A DNA stretch of 58,495 bases from Vibrio anguillarum (lineage in GTDB: Bacteria > Pseudomonadota > Gammaproteobacteria > Enterobacterales > Vibrionaceae): the NCBI RefSeq assembly GCF_001989995.2, contig NZ_JAHGUP010000047.1, positions 1 through 58,495 of the forward strand. The letters are read 5' to 3'. The translations under genes and the position numbers were made by a program. Below are positions 17,396-24,024 of the stretch, piece by piece; the first letter of the stretch is position 1; the number at the start of each line of letters is the position of its first letter. The notes below the pieces were generated by a model. It saw only the letters and a program-made list of their open reading frames with translations. It did no database searches and had not been told where the DNA came from.

Positions 17396-18733
17396 TCAAT
17401 CTTCATCAATCCATTGATATCTAATCGGTCTTGTTAGCTTGGTGATCAAATTTTGCTCTAGAGCGAGAGATAACCAGCTTTTTACCTGCCCTTTGTGCAG
17501 TTCTGATGCTTCAACAAGTTCTGCTTCTGATATTGGCTCACTGGCTACAGTTTGTAGATACTGAACAAACAATAGATAAAAGCTGTCTTTGGAAATAACC
17601 TCAGGCTCTGCCTTTATCGGTGAAGCGGATTCTTTAATATCTAGTGCAGCTTCGTTATGTTTGGTTTCTGTCTCAGAACCGTCCTCTACAACCTGATCAT
17701 CGTTGCTCTCTCTCTGAGGCATTTCATTCGGCTGTGCGAACAAGTCTGCTTGCGGTTGGTTAAACAAATCCGTTTGATGATTAACGTTAGGGTTGGTGCT
17801 GCTAACCAACAATGATTGAACATCCAGTTCTGCAACATTCTCGCTACACCAACTTGCTCCTGCTGCAACAATTCCAGCATTGCCAGCCGAAGAATCTTGG
17901 GTTTGTTTCACCCAAGTAGGAACCCAACCTTTCTTTAAGTTCTGAATAGCCCCTTCCCAAGTACCACCTTTAGCTCCTGAATGAACGACTAAAGAGGTAT
18001 CCGCTAAACAATAAATGTATTTGTTTCTGTCCATTGCATTGAAGCGGTTGAAACCAGCTTCTGGGTTGAAAGGAGATACTAGTACAACGTTGCCATTCAT
18101 TAAGCCAGTGCGGTACTTTGCTGAAGTGGAAGCTTTCAACAAACTATCAGCGAGTATACCCACTACGGCCCCCCCGGCATTCATCGCCCCTAACATTGAA
18201 GACTCATCGACTCCTCTTGCTCCACCAGAAACTGTCCCCAAACCAGCACTCGCCGCTTTAGATCCAACCTGTTCGGCATACGCTATATCTGAAGGTGAAG
18301 CGTTACGCGAACCTACTACAGCAATACCACCAGCCTTGAGTAACGCTTTTTCTCCGCATCCATAGAGTACAGGAGGAGCCTGGTTACCAAGTTGGTGAAG
18401 TAGACGTTTGGGGTAGCTATCTTTGTCAGCACGAGTAATGACCCACAAGCCTGAGCGGCTCCATTTTTCGAGCGCTAGTGCCATGCTGTGCCCTCGCTTC
18501 AAGAGGGCTTCAACTCGCTCTTGAGTGATTTTATTTTTGGGATCGCGCCACTGAGATAACAACGCTTTCTTGTTGTTATCCAGTAAGTCGGCAGGACTGA
18601 GTTTGCTATCTCTCAACCACATAGCGAAACGCGCCCACTCCGCATTGGTGAGCGGCTTTGCGGCATCTTTATCCTGCTTACCAAAGTAACTGGTAAGCAG
18701 GATAATCGCTTGTGCTGTTGTTGTTAAATTCAT
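17396..18733 (-). CDS. DprA-like Rossmann protein with two clamp-binding-like motifs
   Basis: This 445-residue protein carries the DprA/Smf Rossmann fold: IAVVGSRNASPSD (about 137-149), TVSGGARGVDESS (167-179), then SLVVHSGAKGGTWEGA. A helical N-terminal region precedes it. A polar acidic linker (about 310-380) contains QTDLF (320-324) and QADLF (328-332), both fitting the Q-x-D-L-F sliding-clamp peptide. The C-terminus is a winged-helix-like domain (ISEAELVEASELHKGQVKSWL). It follows the RecQ-phosphoribosyltransferase gene with a TAATG one-base overlap, so the two proteins are coupled. The pair recalls ShosTA (phosphoribosyltransferase toxin, DprA-like antitoxin). It is not the housekeeping competence DprA. 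Confidence 0.85.
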   Translation of the reverse strand: MNLTTTAQAIILLTSYFGKQDKDAAKPLTNAEWARFAMWLRDSKLSPADLLDNNKKALLSQWRDPKNKITQERVEALLKRGHSMALALEKWSRSGLWVITRADKDSYPKRLLHQLGNQAPPVLYGCGEKALLKAGGIAVVGSRNASPSDIAYAEQVGSKAASAGLGTVSGGARGVDESSMLGAMNAGGAVVGILADSLLKASTSAKYRTGLMNGNVVLVSPFNPEAGFNRFNAMDRNKYIYCLADTSLVVHSGAKGGTWEGAIQNLKKGWVPTWVKQTQDSSAGNAGIVAAGASWCSENVAELDVQSLLVSSTNPNVNHQTDLFNQPQADLFAQPNEMPQRESNDDQVVEDGSETETKHNEAALDIKESASPIKAEPEVISKDSFYLLFVQYLQTVASEPISEAELVEASELHKGQVKSWLSLALEQNLITKLTRPIRYQWIDED

Positions 18734-20862
18734 TAATCATTTACCGATGTGGAAGCTAAAGCGACTGGGTATACTTTTCCGCTGCCAGCTTGCTTCAATA
18801 ATGCAGCTCCAACCGTAAAGGTCCATTTAGAACGAACAACATCATCAACCAATAGAACACTGCCTTCAGGGCCTAATTCATTAACCTTGAACGCACCATC
18901 TAAGTTCGAACATTGATGATATCGGTTCTGCTGCCATTTTTGCGGTTCATTTTCTAATACTTTTTCCAAAGAGTCTACGAAAGGGAGCCCCAATTTATCA
19001 GCTAAACGTTTTGCAAAATCAGGAACTAACGTCTTGTGTTTTAATGAAGGAATACAACATACCCATGTTGGAAAATCATCTGGCTTCCATCGCTCAGTTA
19101 TCATCTCGACAGTTGCATCTACTAACTCATTTCTAAAATGGTTATTGTGCTTGTCATCAGCCACCATTTGGCCCCAACCTGCATCTCCCCAACGTGAGAG
19201 GATTCGACCAGGTTCTGCTGCTAAATCTCCCAACGTTCTTGGAAAGTCGTATTTCATAAAGGTTTTAGCCGCTTCATCGTTAGACGCTGCGATTTGTTTT
19301 CTTGGTTCCATAACCATTTCACTACGACACAGGAAATCTGCAGCTTTTTGACCAAGCTCTGTATCTACGTGAGAAGGCAATAGCTCTTCACCTATACAGT
19401 TACTGCATTTGCCACATGACTCAGTAGAGTGATCGTCCAATGCATTTCGAACTTTGAGCATCAAGCAGTCTTTGGTTTTTAGATAATCACCGATTGCAGC
19501 CCACTCAGCTTCTCTTATATCGGTTATGGCTTGAACTTTATCCATATCCATTTGATAAGGAACAGGGTTTCTATGCCATTTCTTCCCATCATTACTAACA
19601 GGAGCCGGATATTCTGCTGCTAAAAACTTAAGCACATGCTCAATTCTCCCCTGCGGTAGATTAGCTTCTTTCTCCAGTCCTTCTGGAGTTAGATACTCTA
19701 CTGGTTCTAAAGCTTTCAAGATACGTTTTACGTTCGCTTCAGTCGGGAAAGCGGTTTTGCGGAAAAACTCGTGAATTCTGGCATCTTCTTCTCCAGACAT
19801 TAGTACACCTACCGCAGAGTCAATACCACGTCCAGCACGACCAACTTGTTGATAGAAAGCTACTATTGAACCAGGAGCTTGAAAGTGAATAACGAAACCT
19901 AAGTTTGGTTTGTCATATCCCATACCTAACGCTGTCGTTGCTACTAAGACTGTCAATTTATCGTTCAACAATTGCTGTTCTAGATGCTCGCGATACGCAT
20001 CAGTATCCAATTTACCTCGTTCATTAACAAACTCAGGGTCCGTAACGCCACTATAATAAGGCTTTGCGTCGATGCCGCATATATTAAGCCATCGAGATAC
20101 TATGTCAGCATCTCGTTGAGTAAGTACGTATACAATACCTGTACTGGCTAAGGTAGGGATAGTTTGAGCCAACCATGCTAAGCGTGATGGTTGATCTGGT
20201 AATACTATGTTTTGCAAAGCAAGACTCTCACGGATAAGCGTCCCACGTTGAATTTCGATGTTACCTAATTGGGTTTGAATATCATCAACAACTCGATCAT
20301 TCGCTGTCGCTGTCGTCCCCAGTACTGGCGTATTTTCAGGTAATAGCTTTAATATATTAACTATACGTCGGTAATCAGGGCGGAAGTCGTGTCCCCAGTC
20401 CGATATACAATGCGCTTCATCCACCACCATTAATGAAATGTTATCTGAGATTGGACGAAGAACCATTTCAACGAATTTATCGTTAGCTAAACGCTCTGGC
20501 GAGATCAACAAACAATCAACTTTATCCGCAAGAATGTCTTGAGTAACTTTCTCCCAATCAGCTGTATTAGTTGAGTTCATCGTCACCGCTTTGATACCTA
20601 AACGCTGCGCAGATTCGATTTGGTTACGCATTAAAGCAAGCAACGGCGACACTATAATTGTTGGACCTTTGCCTCGGTCTCTGAAGATTTTGGTACTGAT
20701 AAAATATACAGAACTCTTACCCCAACCTGTGCGCTGAACAACTAACAACTTCTGATTAAGATTAACCAAAGCGTCGATCGCTTCCCATTGACCATCTCGA
20801 AATTGAGCACCTTCATGACCGATTGCTGTTTTGAGTAACTGCTCTGCCGCCTGTTTGTCCAT
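18733..20862 (-). CDS. RecQ-family helicase fused to a ComF-like phosphoribosyltransferase
   Basis: This is a 709-residue two-part protein. The N-terminal part is a RecQ-type superfamily 2 helicase: Walker A RTGWGKS (44-50), VVDEAHCISDWGHDFRPDYR (DEAH at 148-151), GTTATAN, and QQVGRAGRG, then a zinc-binding set CLMLKV...CGKCSNC. There is no HRDC domain. The last 140 or so residues match a ComF-type phosphoribosyltransferase: WVCCIPSLKHK, QQNRYHQCSNLDGAF, and a PRPP-loop region VLLVDDVVRSKWTFTV. The usual TTG of the loop is replaced by RSKWT. It is the first gene of a two-gene operon with the DprA-like gene. Defence or toxin-antitoxin activity is inferred. Confidence 0.88.
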   Translation of the reverse strand: MDKQAAEQLLKTAIGHEGAQFRDGQWEAIDALVNLNQKLLVVQRTGWGKSSVYFISTKIFRDRGKGPTIIVSPLLALMRNQIESAQRLGIKAVTMNSTNTADWEKVTQDILADKVDCLLISPERLANDKFVEMVLRPISDNISLMVVDEAHCISDWGHDFRPDYRRIVNILKLLPENTPVLGTTATANDRVVDDIQTQLGNIEIQRGTLIRESLALQNIVLPDQPSRLAWLAQTIPTLASTGIVYVLTQRDADIVSRWLNICGIDAKPYYSGVTDPEFVNERGKLDTDAYREHLEQQLLNDKLTVLVATTALGMGYDKPNLGFVIHFQAPGSIVAFYQQVGRAGRGIDSAVGVLMSGEEDARIHEFFRKTAFPTEANVKRILKALEPVEYLTPEGLEKEANLPQGRIEHVLKFLAAEYPAPVSNDGKKWHRNPVPYQMDMDKVQAITDIREAEWAAIGDYLKTKDCLMLKVRNALDDHSTESCGKCSNCIGEELLPSHVDTELGQKAADFLCRSEMVMEPRKQIAASNDEAAKTFMKYDFPRTLGDLAAEPGRILSRWGDAGWGQMVADDKHNNHFRNELVDATVEMITERWKPDDFPTWVCCIPSLKHKTLVPDFAKRLADKLGLPFVDSLEKVLENEPQKWQQNRYHQCSNLDGAFKVNELGPEGSVLLVDDVVRSKWTFTVGAALLKQAGSGKVYPVALASTSVND

Positions 20863-20971
20863 CTAGCCCACCAATTGAATTTTTGTAGTATCTGGCCAGA
20901 GTACCAAATGGCTACGGTGCCTTCAGTGATACATGCCAATAATCACTATAAATATTCCTCTATTAATTCAA

Positions 20972-21170
20972 CTAGCTACCAGAATCTATGGCCTTTCGCT
21001 CCATTAGTATATTCTCCATCCAATCATCAACTTCACTTTCTACCCAGGCCACAGCCCTATCCCCCAAACTGATGGATTTTGGAAACTCACCATCATTCAT
21101 TTTGCGGTAAATCGCTGAACGACTTAATGCTGTTTTTTTCCATTACTTCTTTTAGTTTTAGAAATCTCAT
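20972..21170 (-). pseudogene. AlpA-family regulator, frameshifted
   Basis: The strong ribosome site AGGAGG and ATG at 21170 start MRFLKLKEVMEK. The frame then breaks at a run of seven A (21133-21139). Removing one A restores a 65-residue AlpA-type helix-turn-helix protein: TALSRSAIYRKMNDGEFP, then SISLGDRAVAWVESEVDDWM. AlpA proteins activate excision and integrase genes of P4-like islands. The frameshift inactivates it unless it comes from a sequencing error. The rest of 20863-21319 is AT-rich and shows only a palindrome. Confidence 0.88.
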
Positions 21171-21234
21171 GGGACGTCCTCCTATGGCTGTGGTCCTCAT
21201 GGGATAAGCAGGTTCGGTAAAAAAAAGTGGCATT

Positions 21235-21250
21235 GGCGCATAGTGCGCAC
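21235..21250. promoter_or_regulatory. Palindrome between alpA and radC remnants
   Basis: The element GCGCA-TAG-TGCGC, inside TGGCGCATAGTGCGCAC, lies 65 bases before the alpA start and 70 bases before the radC start. It could be an operator for the AlpA regulator or another island regulator; no direct evidence exists. Confidence 0.35.
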
Positions 21251-21319
21251 AATCAAAAATTCTTCAGATATATGTCATCTCTGTGAATTCATTACATGAC
21301 TGATACAGGAAGCCTAAAT

Positions 21320-21677
21320 ATGTCCCAATTTTCCCGTTACGGTAGTTTGTTACCTCAAAAAGAATATGAGCACCGAGTGCTCGAGGAAGCAGCTGAAATA
21401 CTCAAAGATCGTTATGTTCGTGGTGATGCGTTTTCAAGTCCCGCGGCAACCTCAGATTACTTACGCTTTAAATTAGCAGGGTATGAACATGAAGTTTTCG
21501 CGGTTATGTTTTTAGACAATCAGCACCGCTTGATTGAGTTTAAAGAGCTGTTTCGTGGCACGGTTGATTCCGCAAGTGTTTATCCTCGCGAAGTAGTGAA
21601 AGAAGCACTGCACGTTAACGCCGCTGCGGTGATCTTCGCCCATAACCATCCTTCCGGCGATCCTGAACCATCACAGC
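21320..21677 (+). pseudogene. radC: RadC-like JAMM protein, 3' end deleted
   Basis: The start is MSQFSRYGSLLP, with AGGAAG seven bases upstream. The frame shows the normal island-type RadC sequence up to the JAMM motif AHNHPSGDPEPSQ, where homology stops abruptly and the reading continues 14 residues into the antisense of the integrase gene. The third metal ligand (the Asp that follows) is lost, so the protein should be inactive. The junction at about 21675-21677 joins radC to the integrase 3' end, recording an internal island deletion. Island RadC genes commonly sit away from the integrase, as in VPI-2. Confidence 0.88.
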
Positions 21678-22781
21678 TTTACGTATTTGATTCTTATCAG
21701 TGTGAGCAAGCGCTGCCTCAATGACATCAGGCTCAAAACCCTGTTCATTAAGAGTGGTACTGGCCAAAGCACGAAGACCATGCGCAGTAGTTCTATCTTT
21801 GAATCCCATTCGGCTCAACGCTTTATTGGCCGTTTCTGAATCGGTAGGTACCTTCGGATTGCGACTGGATGGGAAAACAAACTCTCTATGACCACTGATA
21901 GGCTTAATCGCTTCAAGAATAGCCATTGTTTGGTCTGTTAGAGGCACTAGGTGCTCGCGGTTCATCTTCATTCGTTCTTTCGGGATGATCCATAGTCGAT
22001 TTGCTATGTCGATTTCATCCCAACGAGCACCAGAGGCTTCATTAGGTCGCACCATCGTGTGAAGCTGCCATTCAATTAAAAATCGCGTCACGTGCTGTAT
22101 ATTCGCTGTAGCAACGGTGCGTATAAGCTCATGCATTTCATGCGGCTGTAACGCTTTCATGTGCACTACTTTGTGCTTCTTGAATACGTCACGGATACCA
22201 GATAATGGATTAGAATGAATCACACCGCTGTTTACAGCATAGTTCATGATCTCGTTCATCAGTTGGGCGGTACGTTTTACGGTTTATAGTAAACCTTGTG
22301 TTTCAACGGGACGCAACGCCGCTATCGCAATAGGCGCCGTAATTTTGCTAACGGGTATCGTACCTAGCTTGGGAAAAGCATAGAGCTCCAGTTTGCGCCA
22401 GTTACCATTGAGAGTCTTCTCTTTTATCTGCCCTTCTTTCGTAGCCTTCCACTGCTCAGCGACAAACTTGAACGTCGCATTTTGCTCAACAATAACTTTG
22501 GCTTTTCGCTCTTCTTTGGCCAACTGAGGATCAATACCATCCGCAAGCATCTTTCGAGCCTCTAGCGCTTTCTCTCGCGCTTCTGCCAATGACATATCTG
22601 GATAAGTACCAAAGGAAAGATAAGTGATTTTGTCCTGACCAGGTCGTTTATAACGAAACTGCCAAGAACGTGAATTGCTTGTACGCACACAGAAGTAGAG
22701 ATTGCCGCCATCAGATAAGCGATAGAGCTTATCTTTGGGCTTTGCCGTTTGGATTTGCCTAGCCGTGAGATTATTCGCCAT
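21675..22781 (-). pseudogene. P4-type tyrosine integrase, interrupted and truncated
   Basis: The N-terminal part (from 22781) is the DUF4102-type arm-binding domain, NLTARQIQTAKPKDKLYRL and LSDGGNLYFCVRT. After ETQGLL an in-frame TAA (22284-22286) interrupts it, and the same frame continues directly with TVKRTAQLMNEIMNYAVNSG. The catalytic arginine (MVRPNEASGARW), the HGLR motif (TAHGLRALAS) and the LAHTDKN box are present. The sequence ends at QIRKA, where it runs into radC antisense, so the tyrosine nucleophile is lost. It sits 300 bases from tRNA-Ser, reading away from it, as expected for a tRNA-targeting island integrase. Confidence 0.92.
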
Positions 22782-22794
22782 TTTGATCCCTCAA

Positions 22795-22967
22795 GTAATA
22801 CCTGAACAAAGCTCAATTTTCGAAAAATCTAGGTATTACTTTTGGTCGATAACTGCTTAACTTACATCAAGTTAAAGATCGAACTGATAGGGGAAATGAT
22901 AACAACGTAATACCTGATTTAGTGCTCAAAAGTAATACTAGCATCAAGTAGGAATACTGGGTATTAC
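22795..22967. repeat. Five copies of a 9-bp repeat: probable integrase arm sites
   Basis: GTAATACCT occurs at 22795-22803 and 22907-22915. A close variant, GTAATACTA, is at 22932-22940. The inverted form AGGTATTAC is at 22831-22839, and GGGTATTAC is at 22959-22967. All lie between the integrase start and the tRNA gene, where arm-type binding sites of tyrosine integrases are found. The rest of 22782-23042 shows no gene. Confidence 0.7.
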
Positions 22968-23042
22968 TCTAGACAAGCGCTTTCACGACACTTTATGGAA
23001 CGCTAAGAAACTGTAACTCATTGATTTTAATAATCTTTAGAT

Positions 23043-23076
23043 AAGAAAAAAGACGTCCTGAGACGTCTTTTTTCTT
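23043..23076 (-). terminator. Terminator of tRNA-Ser
   Basis: The stem GACGTC/GACGTC is extended by A/T pairing of AAGAAAAAA with TTTTTTCTT, with a CTGA loop. On the minus strand it follows the tRNA 3' end by six bases and ends in a T-run. Confidence 0.88.
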
Positions 23077-23081
23077 GAATG

Positions 23082-23169
23082 TGGCGGTGAGCAAGAGATT
23101 CGAACTCTCGATACGTTGCCGTATACACACTTTCCAGGCGTGCTCCTTAAGCCACTCGGACAACTCACC
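23082..23169 (-). tRNA. tRNA-Ser(GGA)
   Basis: This 88-base class II tRNA has acceptor arms GGTGAG/CTCACC, a long variable arm (TATACGGCAACGTA), a T-loop GTTCGAATC, anticodon GGA in CTGGAAA, and an encoded CCA. It closely resembles E. coli tRNA-Ser(GGA). The gene is intact; its 3' end faces the island, so it is the integration target. It decodes UCC and UCU. Confidence 0.97.
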
Positions 23170-23337
23170 AAATTATATTGTGGTTAGCGCATTTGGCTAA
23201 CGAGGCGCTAATTTAATGATTCTATAGGATTAGGTCAAGCCAAAATAATAAAAAAGCCCACCACTTTGGTTCGTTTGACTACTTATTGACTTATTTGATC
23301 AAATTCAATACAAGCCTTTCTTCAGTGAGTGTCACGG

Positions 23338-23787
23338 TTAGGCACTACGATGATAGCCAGGGACACGGAACCAACGGCGGCACATATCTAAAAAATAGCC
23401 ATAGAGAACGCCCATTCCACACGACACAATGGCATTGCTTGATACTGCGGTTATGATCTGCTCTGTAGATGCGCCTACAGCCCATAGAATGGCGGCATAG
23501 ACAGGAGATTGAAATAGAACGTAAGCAACCAAATCCGAGACATTCTTCATTAAGCCAGTCTCAGACCATTGACGTCCCTGGCGCAGAATAAAGTCACGAA
23601 ATACGCCATAAGGCCATGCTATTGCGATATTAACTGGGATAGACAGTGTACGTGATGCTAGCGACTGTTCGAAGGTCATTCCAGAGATGAAAATTTCAAT
23701 GATCATGCCTGATATAAAACAAAAAACAACCATTGCAAATGTGTCCGCCGCAGCATGACGAATACAAAATGGGCCACGAGCTTTCAT
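23338..23787 (-). CDS. alaE: L-alanine exporter AlaE
   Basis: This 149-residue inner-membrane protein has four predicted membrane helices and follows E. coli Ala[38 protein letters not shown] and the ending [13 protein letters not shown]. AlaE exports L-alanine to keep its internal level in check. The charged cytosolic stretch [13 protein letters not shown] separates the halves. The ATG is preceded by GAGGGAAG. It is transcribed alone, between the tRNA and a sensor kinase gene. The 237 bases upstream (23788-24024) show no gene. Confidence 0.9.
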   Translation of the reverse strand: MKARGPFCIRHAAADTFAMVVFCFISGMIIEIFISGMTFEQSLASRTLSIPVNIAIAWPYGVFRDFILRQGRQWSETGLMKNVSDLVAYVLFQSPVYAAILWAVGASTEQIITAVSSNAIVSCGMGVLYGYFLDMCRRWFRVPGYHRSA

Positions 23788-24024
23788 TACTTCCCTCTAC
23801 ACAATAGATATAACTATTAAATATGCCAATCAGCAATACAGATACCTAGAAAATAACAACAAGCTAGATAATGAGGGAATTAGAACACATATTTTGTAGA
23901 TTTAGTGACCAATTTTAATTAACTTAGGTAAATTTATAACCAATTTTGAATCGGAAACTAGAATCTAACGCTATTCTTTAAATTCCTGTTACAACGCATT
24001 CTTACTAAATCTCAAAATGGTTAT

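Noticed and set aside
17396..18733. The DprA-like gene as the housekeeping competence dprA
   Set aside because: It lacks the normal core neighbours, sits in the island coupled to a RecQ-PRTase gene, and has an unusual long acidic linker with clamp-like motifs.
20863..23081. A CRISPR array or retron among the repeats of the island right end
   Set aside because: The 9-bp repeats are too short, irregularly spaced and in both orientations; no cas or reverse transcriptase gene is present in the window.
23171..23337. A terminator of alaE at the AAAAAAGCCC segment
   Set aside because: The GC-rich part does not form a convincing stem; only a T-run on the minus strand is visible.
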